A stretch of 64,000 bases of DNA from Pseudoduganella namucuonensis (GCF_900116645.1 NZ_FPBO01000043.1:1-64000); one strand, 5' to 3'; positions 43,304 through 54,233 are shown, counted from the first letter of the stretch. The notes: generated by a model from the sequence alone, not told the origin. Translations and numbers: made by a program.

Positions 43304-46300
43304 ATGAGCCAGATTCCAGTTCCCGCCGTCCCCACGCACGCTGCCTTGCAGCTGATCGGCGTGCCCGCGTGCGCCGTCGACGGCGAGGGCCGTGTGCTGG
43401 CCGCCAGTCCCGAACTGGAGGCGCTGCTGGGTTTCACCCCCGGCGGCGCGGAATTGTGGGCGCGCCACGCGCAGGCCGACAGTGCCGCGCAGCTGGAGGC
43501 CGCCATGGCCACCGGCGCGGCGCGCTCCTGGGACAGCTTCCTGGCGCGCGCGGACGGCCAGTACGTCGCCGTGCGCGTGGCGCTCAAGCCGCACGGCGCC
43601 GGCGCCACGCTGGTGTTCCAGGACGTCAGCCAGTTCCACCGCGAGCAGCGGCAGGCGCGCAAGGCGCTGCTGGAGCAGCAGGCCATCCTGGAGAACGCGG
43701 CGGTCGGCATCATTTTCGGCAAGGCCGGCTATGTCCAGGAATGCAACATCCGCGCCGCCGAGATGTTCGGCTACGACCGCCACGAGCTCGAGGGGCGGCC
43801 CGGCACGGTCCTGTATCCCACCGTGGACGACCATGTCGACCTGATCGCGGCGGCCCGGCCCAGCCTGGAGCAGGGACTGTCCTTCCGCACCGAGACCCGG
43901 CTGCGGCGCAAGGACGGCGCGCTGTTCTGGGCGCGCGTCTACGGCCGCGCGCTGGACCCGTCCGACGTCACCTCCGGCACGGTGTGGATCGTGGAGGACA
44001 TCAGCGAGCAGAGGGCGGCCGACGAGTCGATGCGCCAGTTGCTGCTGGAGCAGGGCGCCATCCTCGACAACGCCTCCGACGCCATCCTGTTCACCAAGGC
44101 GAAGAGAATGTTGAGCTGCAATCCGCGCATGGCCGACATGTTCGGCTACGGGCGCGAGGAATTGTACGGCCGGCCGGCGGTGGACCTGTTCCCGTCGCCG
44201 CAGGCGTACGAGGCGTTCGGCAAGGAGGCCGGGCCGCTGCTGGGCAGCGGCCAGCCCTTCGAGATGCGGGAGTTCCAGCTCAAGCGCAAGGACGGCAGCC
44301 TGTTCTGGTGCCGGGTGCGCGCCAAGGCCATCAGCGAGGAGCGCGACGGCGGCACCATCTGGATCATGGAGGACATCACGCAGTCGCGCCAGACCCAGAT
44401 GGAGGTGGAGGCGCTGATGACCAACGCCTCGATCAGCATCCTGTTCACCAAGAACCGCGTCATCACGCGCTACAACCGCGGCTTCGCCGACATGTTCGGC
44501 TACGAGGGGGACGAGGGCCTGGGCATGCCCGGCATGTCGCTGTACCCGTCGCGCGACGCCTACGAGCGCCTGGGCGCGTCCGCCGCGCCGCTGCTGATGG
44601 TCGGCAAGCCGTTCCAGACCGAGGTGGAGATGCGGCGCAAGGACGACACCACGTTCTGGGCCCAGCTGATCGCCTACGTGGTCAACCCGAACGACCCCGG
44701 CCAGGGCACCATCTGGATCGTCGAGGACCGCACCGAGCAGAAGCTGGCCGAGGAGTCGCTGCGCAACGCGCTGTTGGAGAACCAGGCCATCCTGGACAGC
44801 GCGGTGCTCGGCATCTCCGTGTGCGAGAACGGCCACAACCTGCGCTGCAACGCCAAGATGGAGGAGTTGTTCGGCTACGCGCCCGGCGAGATGGACAGTC
44901 TCAGCGTGCGCGCCTTCTACGCCGACCACGCGTCGTGGGACCTGGCGCGCCAGGAAACCGCGCGCGACTTCGCCGCCGGCCGGGTCAACATGTCCGAGCA
45001 CGAACTGGTGCGCAAGGACGGCAGCCGCTTCTGGGCGCGCCTGTCCGGCCGCCCCTTCGACCTGGCGCAGCCCAAGGGCCGCTCGGTGTGGCTGGTGGAC
45101 GATATCACCGCCCGGCGCGAGGACGCGGAGGCGGTGCGGCGGGCGCGCGACGAGCTGGAGGTGCGGGTGCTGGAGCGCACCGCCGAGCTGGCGGGCGCCA
45201 ACGCGCTGCTGCAGGGCGAGATCGTCGAGCGCCGCCAGGCCGAGGCGCGCGTGCACCACATGGCCTACCACGACAGCCTGACCGGCCTGCCCAACCGCGC
45301 GCTGCTGGCCGACCGGCTGGACCGCGCGATGCTGGCCGCGCAGCGCTCGGAGCGCCGCCTGGCCGTCATGTTCATCGACCTGGACCGTTTCAAGACCATC
45401 AACGACTCGCTCGGCCACATGACCGGCGACCAGTTGCTCAAGGAGGTGGCCAGCCGGCTGTGCCGCGCGGTGCGCGCCAGCGACACCGTGGCGCGCCTGG
45501 GCGGCGACGAGTTCGTGGTGCTGGTGCCGGGCATCCGCTCGGTGGACGAGGCCAGCCGGGTGGCGGAAAAGATCATCGAGGCCTTGGCCGCGCCGTTCCC
45601 GCTGGAGGGGCGCATGCTGCACATCACGCCGTCGATCGGCATCTGCGTCTACCCGGACGACGGCGCCGACGTCGAGACGCTGATGCGCCACGCGGACGGC
45701 GCCATGTACCACGCCAAGGCGGCGGGCCGCAACAACTACCAGTTCTTCACGCAGAAGATGAACCTGGCGGCGGCCCAGCACTTCGAGCTCGAGAGCAGCC
45801 TGCGCGGCGCGCTGGCGCTGGGCCAGTTCGAGCCGCATTTCCAGCCCATCATCGACATCACCACGCGCCGCGTGCACACCATGGAGGTGCTGCTGCGCTG
45901 GCGCCGCCCGTCGCAGGGCCTGGTGATGCCGGACAGCTTCATCCCGCTGCTCGAGGAGAACGGCCTGATCGTGCCGATCGGCGAATGGGTGATGCGCCGC
46001 GCCTGCGAGCAGAGCATGGAGTGGCTGCGCATGGGGCTGGAGCCGGTGCCGCTGGCGGTGAACCTGTCGCCGCGCCAGTTCATGCACCGCGGGCTGGTGG
46101 AGTCCATCCAGCGCATACTCGACGAGACCGGCATCGACCCGTCCATGATCGAGTTCGAAATCACGGAAACGGCGCTGATGCAGCACGGCGAGCACACGAT
46201 GGAGATCCTGGGGCGCATCAACGCCATGGGCATCCGCCTGTCGATCGACGACTTCGGCACCGGCTATTCCAGCCTGGCCTACCTGAAGCGTTTCCCGGTC

Positions 46301-46552
46301 AAGAAGATCAAGATCGACCGCGCCTTCATCAAGGAGCTGGAGGAGAGCGCGGAGGACCGCGCCATCGTGGCGGCCATCATCGCGCTGTCGGACAGCCTGC
46401 AGCTGTCCGTGGTGGCGGAAGGGGTGGAGACCGAGGGCCAGTACGCGCTGCTGCGCGCCCAGGGCTGCCAGTACGCGCAGGGCTATCTGTTCTCGCAGCC
46501 CGTCCCGCGCGTCAACGCCCAGAACCTGCTGGAGCGCAGGGCGGCCGCCTGA
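43304..46552 (+). CDS. Multi-PAS GGDEF/EAL cyclic di-GMP enzyme
   Basis: 1082 residues from the ATG at 43304 (an in-frame GTG at 43298 is also possible). Five PAS-type repeats (about 10-110, 125-245, 250-370, 372-490, 495-610; repeated AILENAA/AILDNAS openings and TIWIVED endings), a coiled coil (about 615-655), GGDEF domain with DSLTGLPNRALLADR and intact GGDEF near 733, and EAL domain with EVLLRW (Val in place of Ala, about 861), DDFGTGYSS, KIDRAFI and AEGVE. No membrane segment, so a cytoplasmic sensor. Both domains keep their main catalytic residues; which activity dominates cannot be told. Confidence 0.92.
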   Translation: MSQIPVPAVPTHAALQLIGVPACAVDGEGRVLAASPELEALLGFTPGGAELWARHAQADSAAQLEAAMATGAARSWDSFLARADGQYVAVRVALKPHGAGATLVFQDVSQFHREQRQARKALLEQQAILENAAVGIIFGKAGYVQECNIRAAEMFGYDRHELEGRPGTVLYPTVDDHVDLIAAARPSLEQGLSFRTETRLRRKDGALFWARVYGRALDPSDVTSGTVWIVEDISEQRAADESMRQLLLEQGAILDNASDAILFTKAKRMLSCNPRMADMFGYGREELYGRPAVDLFPSPQAYEAFGKEAGPLLGSGQPFEMREFQLKRKDGSLFWCRVRAKAISEERDGGTIWIMEDITQSRQTQMEVEALMTNASISILFTKNRVITRYNRGFADMFGYEGDEGLGMPGMSLYPSRDAYERLGASAAPLLMVGKPFQTEVEMRRKDDTTFWAQLIAYVVNPNDPGQGTIWIVEDRTEQKLAEESLRNALLENQAILDSAVLGISVCENGHNLRCNAKMEELFGYAPGEMDSLSVRAFYADHASWDLARQETARDFAAGRVNMSEHELVRKDGSRFWARLSGRPFDLAQPKGRSVWLVDDITARREDAEAVRRARDELEVRVLERTAELAGANALLQGEIVERRQAEARVHHMAYHDSLTGLPNRALLADRLDRAMLAAQRSERRLAVMFIDLDRFKTINDSLGHMTGDQLLKEVASRLCRAVRASDTVARLGGDEFVVLVPGIRSVDEASRVAEKIIEALAAPFPLEGRMLHITPSIGICVYPDDGADVETLMRHADGAMYHAKAAGRNNYQFFTQKMNLAAAQHFELESSLRGALALGQFEPHFQPIIDITTRRVHTMEVLLRWRRPSQGLVMPDSFIPLLEENGLIVPIGEWVMRRACEQSMEWLRMGLEPVPLAVNLSPRQFMHRGLVESIQRILDETGIDPSMIEFEITETALMQHGEHTMEILGRINAMGIRLSIDDFGTGYSSLAYLKRFPVKKIKIDRAFIKELEESAEDRAIVAAIIALSDSLQLSVVAEGVETEGQYALLRAQGCQYAQGYLFSQPVPRVNAQNLLERRAAA

Positions 46553-46570
46553 GCCGGACCCCGATCCCGC

Positions 46571-47338
46571 CTAGTCGCCGATGACGGCGACCACCGGCGC
46601 GTGGTCGGACGGCTGTTCCCACTTGCGCGGCGCGCGGTCCACCACGCACGAGCTGCAGCGGCTGGCCAGCGGCCCGGACAGCAGGATGTGGTCGATGCGC
46701 AAGCCCTTGTTCTTCTGGAATCCCAGCATGCGGTAATCCCACCAGCTGAAGGTCTTCTCGGCCTGCTCGAACAGGCGGAAGGAGTCGGTCAGCCCCAGGC
46801 CGAACAGCGCCCGCAGCGCGGCGCGCTCGGGCTCCGAGCACAGCACCTGGCCGGCCCACGCGGCCGGATCGTGCACGTCGCGGTCGTCCGGGGCGATGTT
46901 GTAGTCGCCCAGCACCGCCAGGTTGGGGTGGGCGGCCGCCTCCAGCTCCAGCCAATGGCGGAACGAGGCCAGCCAGCCCAGCTTGTATTCGTATTTGTCG
47001 GTGCCGACCGCCTGGCCGTTGGGCACGTAGGCGCACACCACGCGCACGCCGGCTATGGTGGCGGCCAGGATGCGCTGCTGCGCGTCCTCGTAATGGGGAT
47101 TGTTGCGCACCACGTCGGTCATCGGCAGTTTCGACAGGATGGCCACGCCGTTGTACGTCTTCTGCCCGCTGAACACCACCTGGTAGCCGGCCGCCTCGAT
47201 GGCGGCGGCGGGGAATTTGTCGTCGGTGAGCTTGGTTTCCTGGATGCAGAGCACGTCCACCGGGTTGGCCTCCAGCCATTTCAGCACGTGGGGAAGGCGC
47301 ACGTTCAGGGAGTTCACGTTCCAGGTGGCGAGTATCAT
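46571..47338 (-). CDS. xth: Exodeoxyribonuclease III
   Basis: 255 residues from the ATG at 47338 (MILATWNVNSLNVRLPHVLKWL), preferred over a TTG two codons earlier; AGGA is in place. AP endonuclease family 1 motifs: IQETKLTD, NVAPDDRDVHDP-type NIAPDDRD, SWWDYR, LRIDHIL, SDHAPVVAVI. Base-excision repair. Convergent with the GGDEF/EAL gene, 18 bp apart, with no terminator visible between them. Confidence 0.94.
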   Translation of the reverse strand: MILATWNVNSLNVRLPHVLKWLEANPVDVLCIQETKLTDDKFPAAAIEAAGYQVVFSGQKTYNGVAILSKLPMTDVVRNNPHYEDAQQRILAATIAGVRVVCAYVPNGQAVGTDKYEYKLGWLASFRHWLELEAAAHPNLAVLGDYNIAPDDRDVHDPAAWAGQVLCSEPERAALRALFGLGLTDSFRLFEQAEKTFSWWDYRMLGFQKNKGLRIDHILLSGPLASRCSSCVVDRAPRKWEQPSDHAPVVAVIGD

Positions 47339-47683
47339 CGGCAAGTCCTATTGTGTTGGCGTAAAAATCGCGAAGTCTGCATTATACAAAACGCCTCTGA
47401 AAAGCAGGCTTTTGGCGCTTTAGAGACGAAAGCTGTTGCAAAATGTAACAAGAATGAAAAAAATTGCCGATAATGCTTCATTGTTATCAAATTGGTACTA
47501 ATATTCCATAAACGGCGGCCGAAAATAAAATATACTTAAGTTGTCGTGGAGCGAACTGGATTTCCCCTAAAGTAACAACACTGTGCTTAAAAATTTGTTG
47601 TGCTGGGTAAATAAGTGGTACTATAGGGAAATAGTTGTTGTTTAAACAGTGAGATATGCGCGAAGCATTTGTAAAGGATTAAA
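47339..47683. promoter_or_regulatory. Divergent AT-rich region between xth and the creA operon
   Basis: 345 bp without a gene, distinctly AT-rich. A plausible sigma70 site for the right-hand operon is TTGTTG (47595-47600), an 18-bp spacer and TACTAT (47619-47624). GTTGTTG motifs recur on both sides of it. AAAGGA precedes the ATG at 47684. Confidence 0.5.
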
Positions 47684-48103
47684 ATGCGATCTGCATTTGA
47701 AGCATGGGCGCAGCGCGACGGACACATCGTCCGCCGGCGTGAAGACAAGCCAGAGGAATACCTGGTATTCGAGACGCAACGCCGCTGGGTGATCTGGCAG
47801 GCGGCACTGGAGCATGGCAAATCGCCAGCGGGACGCAAATCGGCGGCGCAGAAGGACGCGGCTGTCGTCGAGAAGGCCGCCAGCGCGCGCGCCGGCTTGC
47901 AGCGCGCCCCGGCGGTGACCCAGGAGGACGCCCAGGTGCGCAACCAGGTGCTCAACGAGGTTCTGGACGCGTTTTCCCGCTTGGACGGCGAATCCGGCAT
48001 GGACGACATTCTGAAGGTGATCCAAAGCCTGAAGAAAGGCCAAGTGCCGCAGCAAGCCGCCGCCGTGCGCACCATCGAAAACGCCAAGGCGACCGAGCGC
48101 TGA
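47684..48103 (+). CDS. Hypothetical protein, first of the creA operon
   Basis: 139 residues, cytoplasmic, no signal peptide. The N-terminus (MRSAFEAWAQRDGHIVRRREDKPEEYLVFETQRRWVIWQAALE) reads like a phage-type DUF found in Burkholderiales but I cannot name it. The rest is charged and helical. AAAGGA 7 nt before the ATG. Its stop overlaps the creA start (TGATG). Confidence 0.65.
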   Translation: MRSAFEAWAQRDGHIVRRREDKPEEYLVFETQRRWVIWQAALEHGKSPAGRKSAAQKDAAVVEKAASARAGLQRAPAVTQEDAQVRNQVLNEVLDAFSRLDGESGMDDILKVIQSLKKGQVPQQAAAVRTIENAKATER

Positions 48104-48591
48104 TGCGCAGGCGGCCAGGCCAGTGGCAGGCAGCCGCCGCGGCGCTGCTGTGGAGCGCTGCCGCCGCCGTTCCGGCGGAGACCATCGGCTCGGTCGACAC
48201 CGCCTTCAAACTGATCGGCCCCGACCACAAGGTCGTGGTCGAAGTCTTCGACGACCCCCGCGTTTCCGGCGTCAGCTGCTATCTTTCCCGCGCCAAGACC
48301 GGCGGCCTCAAGGGCGCGGTCGGCTTGGCCGAGGACAAGGCCGAATCCTCCGTGGCCTGCCGCCAGGTGGGCGACCTCAAGTTCAGCGGCGTTTTGCCGT
48401 TGCAGGAGGAAGTGTTCACCGAGCGGGCCTCGCTCTTCTTCAAGCATGTGCGCGTGGTGCGCATGGTGGACGTGAAGCGCAACGCGCTGGTCTATCTCGT
48501 GTATTCGGACCGCCTGATCGACGGCAGCCCGAAAAACAGCGTGACCGCCGTGCCCGTCCCGGCCAGCCAGCCGGTTCCCGTTCGCCGCTGA
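48103..48591 (+). CDS. creA: CreA family protein
   Basis: 162 residues with a signal peptide (to about residue 25, VPAE). CreA hallmarks: IGSVDTAFKLIGPDHKVVVEVFDDP, GVSCYLSRAKTGGLKG, VGDLKFSGVLPLQEEVF. A conserved periplasmic protein of unknown biochemical role. Translationally coupled to the previous gene; a lipoprotein gene follows after 7 bp. Confidence 0.9.
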   Translation: MRRRPGQWQAAAAALLWSAAAAVPAETIGSVDTAFKLIGPDHKVVVEVFDDPRVSGVSCYLSRAKTGGLKGAVGLAEDKAESSVACRQVGDLKFSGVLPLQEEVFTERASLFFKHVRVVRMVDVKRNALVYLVYSDRLIDGSPKNSVTAVPVPASQPVPVRR

Positions 48592-48598
48592 GGCTTCC

Positions 48599-49033
48599 AT
48601 GTTCCGTTACGCCGCGAGCGCTGCGCTGGTCCTGCTGGCCGGCTGCGGCACCCTCACCGAATCGCGCGACCAGCAAATCCTGGTGCAGACCGTGCTAGAC
48701 CATCGGCCGGTGGACGGCGTCGGCTGCGTGCTGGCCAACGACGCCGGGCGCTGGTTCGTCACCACGCCGGCGCGCGTGGTGGTGCGCAAGAGCGCCGGGC
48801 CACTGCGGGTCGATTGCCGCAAGGAGGGCGCGGGCGGTGCGGAGGAACGGGTCGATTCGCGCCAGAACCGCACGCTGTGGGGCAATTACGTGCTGACCGG
48901 GGGATTGGGCAACTACGTCGACCGCAACACGGGACGCGGCTTCGACTACCCGCCGGTGTTGACGGTGATCCTGCGGGGAGAGCACGGGGCCGAGCCGCGC
49001 GCCGCGCCGCCCGAGGGGCGGGCGGTTTATTGA
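48599..49033 (+). CDS. Hypothetical lipoprotein, third of the creA operon
   Basis: 144 residues. Lipobox LAGC (Cys16). The mature part has VDGVGCVLANDAGRWFVTTPARVVVRKSAGPLRVDC, a beta-rich pattern that I associate with small uncharacterised Gram-negative lipoproteins (the 'C-L-N-D-x-G-x-W' type), with a possible disulfide. Ends before the palindrome at 49052. Confidence 0.75.
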   Translation: MFRYAASAALVLLAGCGTLTESRDQQILVQTVLDHRPVDGVGCVLANDAGRWFVTTPARVVVRKSAGPLRVDCRKEGAGGAEERVDSRQNRTLWGNYVLTGGLGNYVDRNTGRGFDYPPVLTVILRGEHGAEPRAAPPEGRAVY

Positions 49034-49051
49034 ACCCGGAGGCGTAACCCT

Positions 49052-49078
49052 GGGGTCGGACCCGCTGGGTCCGACCCC
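49052..49078. repeat. Palindrome GGGGTCGGACCC-GCT-GGGTCCGACCCC
   Basis: Perfect 12-bp arms with a 3-nt loop between two convergent genes. Its GGGGTC ends match the 7862-7940 element. No T-run. REP-type element that could also act as a 3' stabiliser. Confidence 0.8.
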
Positions 49079-49094
49079 GGATTTCGCGGTGGGT

Positions 49095-50588
<1,494 letters not shown>

Positions 50589-50655
50589 TGATTTCTCCGT
50601 GATGTTACTTGTTACTTAAACTTACCTAGCGCTTATTTAAGCGAATTATATTCGA

Positions 50656-51786
50656 ATGATTTTTCACCGCGCCCTACAACGCGAGCTAGCCAGTGCGGCC
50701 GGGGCCACCTTCACGGTGCTGTTCACAGTCATCGTCACCTGGACCCTGATCACCATCCTCGGCAAGGCCGCGGGCGGCAAAGTCGCGTCGAACGATGTGA
50801 TCGCGCTGATCGCATTCGCAGCCCTGAATTATCTGCCAACTATCCTGATCCTCACCAGCTTTATTTCGGTGCTGATGGTGGTCACGCGCACCTACCGCGA
50901 CTCGGAGATGGTGGTGTGGTTCGCCTCCGGCCTGAGCCTGGCGCGCTGGATACGGCCGGTGCTCACGTTCGGCCTGCCGATGGTGCTGCTGACCGGCATA
51001 CTCAGTTTCTACGCCACGCCGTGGGCCAAGCAGAAAAGCTCGGAATACGCGGAGCGCTTCCAGAAGCGCGAGGACCTGCAGCAGGTCTCGCCCGGCCAGT
51101 TCCGCGAATCGGCGTCGTCCAACCGCATCTTCTTCGTCGAGGGCGTGTCCGGCCAGACCGCCGTGGTGCACAACGTGTTCGTCAACACGGTCGACGAGAA
51201 GGGCACCTCGGTGGTGGTGGCCAAGGAAGGCGTGATCAGCAACACGCCCGAGGGCGACCGCTTCCTGGTGCTGAAGAACGGCCGCCGCTACCAGGGCACG
51301 CCCGGCAGCGCGGACTTCCAGACCATGGAGTTCGAGCGCTACAGCATGCGCGTGGCCAGCAAGGCGCAGGACCTGGCCGCCAACCAGAACGCGGACGCGA
51401 TACCGACCGATGAACTGCTGCGCTCCAGCGGCCCCGGGGTGCAGGGCGAGCTGCTGTGGCGCATCTCGCTGCCCATCACCTGCCTGCTGCTGATATTGCT
51501 GGCCATCCCCATGGGCTTCGTCAATCCGCGCGCCGGCAGTTCCTCCAACCTGATCGTGGCGCTGCTGATCTTCTTCGCCTACCAGAACCTGATCAAGGTG
51601 TTCGAGGCCAGCGTCAAGCAGGGCCGCTTCAGCTTCGGCACGGCCTGGTGGCCGCTGCACCTGGCGGTGGCGCTGGTGGTGGTGGGCATGTTCACCTGGC
51701 GCGCCAACGTCAACCACCGCTACCATCCGCGCGTGCTGTGGGCGGCGCTCAAGCGCGGCGGCAAAGCGAAGGCGGTGGCGCCATGA
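50656..51786 (+). CDS. lptF: LPS export permease LptF
   Basis: 376 residues, YjgP/YjgQ family: N-terminal MIFHRALQRELASAAGATFTVLFTVIVTWTLI, three further C-terminal helices, and a large periplasmic beta-jellyroll (about 130-260). With LptG and LptB it extracts LPS from the inner membrane. Overlaps lptG by ATGA. Confidence 0.94.
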   Translation: MIFHRALQRELASAAGATFTVLFTVIVTWTLITILGKAAGGKVASNDVIALIAFAALNYLPTILILTSFISVLMVVTRTYRDSEMVVWFASGLSLARWIRPVLTFGLPMVLLTGILSFYATPWAKQKSSEYAERFQKREDLQQVSPGQFRESASSNRIFFVEGVSGQTAVVHNVFVNTVDEKGTSVVVAKEGVISNTPEGDRFLVLKNGRRYQGTPGSADFQTMEFERYSMRVASKAQDLAANQNADAIPTDELLRSSGPGVQGELLWRISLPITCLLLILLAIPMGFVNPRAGSSSNLIVALLIFFAYQNLIKVFEASVKQGRFSFGTAWWPLHLAVALVVVGMFTWRANVNHRYHPRVLWAALKRGGKAKAVAP

Positions 51787-52952
51787 GCATCCTGCAACGC
51801 TACTTCGCGTCCTCGATCGCGCAGTCGGTGGCCTTCGTGCTGCTGGCCTTCCTGGCGCTGGCCGCCTTCATGGACCTCACGGCCGAACTGCCCTCGGTCG
51901 GCAAGAACGGCTACGGCCTGCAGCACGCGCTGCTGTATGTGCTGATATTGCTGCCGGAGCGGATCTACCGCGTGCTGCCGGTGGCGGCGCTGATCGGCAC
52001 CATCTACACCATGGCGCAGTTCGCGTCCTCGTCCGAGTTCACCATCATGCGCGCGTCCAGCATGTCGACCCGCATGGCGGCCGGCATGCTGTTCCGCGTC
52101 GGCGCGGTGATCGTGGCGGTGGCCTTCCTGTTCGGCGAGGTGATCGTGCCGCGCACCTCGCCGGTGGCGGAGAAGGTGAAGCTGACGGCGCAGGGCGCGG
52201 CGGTCTCCGCCGAGTTCCGCTCCGGGCTGTGGACCAAGGACATCATCAAGAGCGAGGGCCTGACCGGCACCGTGCTCGGCTCGCGCTTCTTCAATGTGCG
52301 CGAGGCGCGTCCGGACGGCCAGCTGCTGGACGTGAAACTGTACGAGTTCGACACCGGCTTCCGTCTGAGCTCCCTGATCCAGGCCAAGCGCGCCACCTAC
52401 CAGGGCAACAGCATGTGGCGGCTGTACGACGTGACCGAGAACCGCTTCAGCAATCCGGCGCTGGCGGCGGCCGGCGGCGTGGCCAACGCGGAAAACCATT
52501 TCGCGCAGGAGACCAGCAAGGTCGAGACGGTGAAGATGGCCACGCGCGACCTGGTGTCCGAGATCACGCCCAAGATCATGTCGGTGTCGCGCCGCGACCC
52601 GGAGCGCATGTCCGCCAACGAGCTGGCCGTGTACACGCGCCACCTGGCGGAAAACCGGCAGGAGACCCACCGCTTCAAGATCGCCTTCTGGAAGAAGCTG
52701 TTCGACCCGCTGGCCATCTTCGTGCTGATGGGACTGGCCCTGCCGTTCGCCTACCTGCACGCGCGCAGCGGCGGCGTGAGCCTGAAGATCTTCGTCGGCA
52801 TCATGATAGGGATCAGCTTCATGCTGATCAACACGCTGTTCTCGCACATCGGCATGCTGTCGACCTGGCCGCCGGTGCTGACGGCGGCGGCGCCCAGTTT
52901 GCTGTTCCTGCTGCTGGCGATAGGCGCCCTGTGGTGGGTGGAAAGGCATTGA
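51783..52952 (+). CDS. lptG: LPS export permease LptG
   Basis: 389 residues from the ATG overlapping the lptF stop. N-terminal MSILQRYFASSIAQSVAFVLLAFLAL, periplasmic domain, coupling segment FWKKLFDPLAIFVLMGLALPFAY and C-terminal helices. Partner of LptF. sirB starts 2 bp later. Confidence 0.94.
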   Translation: MSILQRYFASSIAQSVAFVLLAFLALAAFMDLTAELPSVGKNGYGLQHALLYVLILLPERIYRVLPVAALIGTIYTMAQFASSSEFTIMRASSMSTRMAAGMLFRVGAVIVAVAFLFGEVIVPRTSPVAEKVKLTAQGAAVSAEFRSGLWTKDIIKSEGLTGTVLGSRFFNVREARPDGQLLDVKLYEFDTGFRLSSLIQAKRATYQGNSMWRLYDVTENRFSNPALAAAGGVANAENHFAQETSKVETVKMATRDLVSEITPKIMSVSRRDPERMSANELAVYTRHLAENRQETHRFKIAFWKKLFDPLAIFVLMGLALPFAYLHARSGGVSLKIFVGIMIGISFMLINTLFSHIGMLSTWPPVLTAAAPSLLFLLLAIGALWWVERH

Positions 52953-52954
52953 CC

Positions 52955-53338
52955 ATGAAACAACGCGCACTGATCCTGTTTGCCCACGGCGCCCGCGCCG
53001 CCAGCTGGGCCGAGCCCTTCGAAAGGCTGCGCGGCCTGACGCAGGCGCGCCTGCCGGACGTGGACGTTTCGCTGGCCTTCCTGGAGTTGATGTCGCCGCG
53101 GCTGCCCGAGCGGGTGGACGAGTTGGCGGCGGCCGGCGCCACCGAGATTGCGCTGGTGCCGGTGTTCCTGGGGCAGGGCGGCCATGTGCTGCGCGACCTG
53201 CCGCTGATGGTCGACGCGCTGAGGCTGAAGTACCCGCACGTGCGCTTCAGCGTCGCCACGGCGGTGGGGGAGGCGCCGGACGTGCTCAACGCCATGGCGG
53301 ACTACTGCGTCGCGGCGGCTGCGGCTTCGGCGGAATAA
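52955..53338 (+). CDS. sirB: Sirohydrochlorin chelatase, short CbiX/SirB type
   Basis: 127 residues. FAHGARAASWAEPFERL carries the metal-binding His of CbiX; a second site is in GQGGHVLRDLP. This is the short single-domain form (about 120-130 residues). It should insert metal into sirohydrochlorin for siroheme, matching CobA and CysI encoded 1-7 kb away. It sits 2 bp after lptG and is probably co-transcribed with it. Cobalt versus iron specificity is not decidable from sequence. Confidence 0.82.
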   Translation: MKQRALILFAHGARAASWAEPFERLRGLTQARLPDVDVSLAFLELMSPRLPERVDELAAAGATEIALVPVFLGQGGHVLRDLPLMVDALRLKYPHVRFSVATAVGEAPDVLNAMADYCVAAAAASAE

Positions 53339-53408
53339 CCTTCGGTTACTCCGCCCTACGTTGCTGTGCTGGCGCGTTGATTTCGCAGGGCGGGGCTTTA
53401 GGCCCGCC
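53329..53408. repeat. REP-like pair of hairpins at the sirB 3' end
   Basis: Hairpin 1 (53329-53355): GGCGGAATAACC-TTC-GGTTACTCCGCC, one mismatch, overlapping the sirB stop. Hairpin 2 (53389-53408): GGCGGG...CCCGCC. The GGCGGAATAACC type resembles REP elements found at gene ends in many proteobacteria. It lies between convergent genes. Confidence 0.6.
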
Positions 53409-53427
53409 GGCGGCACGGCGGCCTCGC

Positions 53428-54165
53428 TTACTGCCCGGCGGCCTCGGACTGCCGTGCCATCGCGGCCAGCGTCGATCCCGGCTGCTCCAGCTCGCGCTGC
53501 ATGATGGCGCGCAGGCCGTCGGAGCGGATCTGGTCCAGCGCCGCCTTCATCATGTTGTCCGCCTCGTCATCCTCTTCCATGCCGCGCAGCACGGCCAGCA
53601 CCAGCCGCACCTCCTTCGCGTAGTTCAGCACGTAGGCCAGCAGCGTGGGCGCCGCCGACGCGGGCTGGCTGGAGAGCGCCTCGGCGCCGTCGTTCAGCCG
53701 CTCCGCCAACGCCGCGATGCGCTCCGCCGGCGACGGCAGGAAGCGGCGCGCCAGCTGGAAGTCCTCGCACTTCACCAGCGCCGTCATGGCCAGTTCGGCG
53801 CACTGTTCGGCGATGGCCGAGTCGATGCCGTCCAGCGACAGGAACAGCTGGTGGGTGGCCTGCACTTCGCGCAGCGCCTCGTTGATGGCGGCGATCTCGC
53901 GGAAGCGCTCCACGGTGGCGGCGCCACCCAGCATGCGGGCCGATTCGCGCTCGCGGATGGCCTGCAGCGCGGCGCGCGCGGGCGGGAACAGCTCGGCCAG
54001 GTAGATCCAGTCGCGCAGGGCGAACGACAGGCGCACGCCGCGCCATTCCGGGGACACCTCCAGCGCGTGCTCGTGCAGCCAGAGGTGGTCCTTCAGCGCA
54101 TCCTGGTAACGGCCCGCCAGCCTGGCCTCGCGGGCGCGTTCAAACACTTCATTCGGCTGCTGCAT
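53428..54165 (-). CDS. Hypothetical all-helical protein
   Basis: 245 residues, cytoplasmic, helical (FERAREARLAGRYQDALKDHLWLHEHAL, RGVRLSFALRDWIYLAELFPPARAALQAIRE), TPR-like in the first 90 residues. Strong ribosome site AAGGAGGT before the ATG. No recognised family. It stands alone between convergent sirB and the M13 remnant. Confidence 0.65.
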   Translation of the reverse strand: MQQPNEVFERAREARLAGRYQDALKDHLWLHEHALEVSPEWRGVRLSFALRDWIYLAELFPPARAALQAIRERESARMLGGAATVERFREIAAINEALREVQATHQLFLSLDGIDSAIAEQCAELAMTALVKCEDFQLARRFLPSPAERIAALAERLNDGAEALSSQPASAAPTLLAYVLNYAKEVRLVLAVLRGMEEDDEADNMMKAALDQIRSDGLRAIMQRELEQPGSTLAAMARQSEAAGQ

Positions 54166-54233
54166 ACCACCTCCTTGAAAATCGAAGGCGATATTCTAAC
54201 GCAGCCGCGACCTTCCCATCCTTTAACGCCTCT

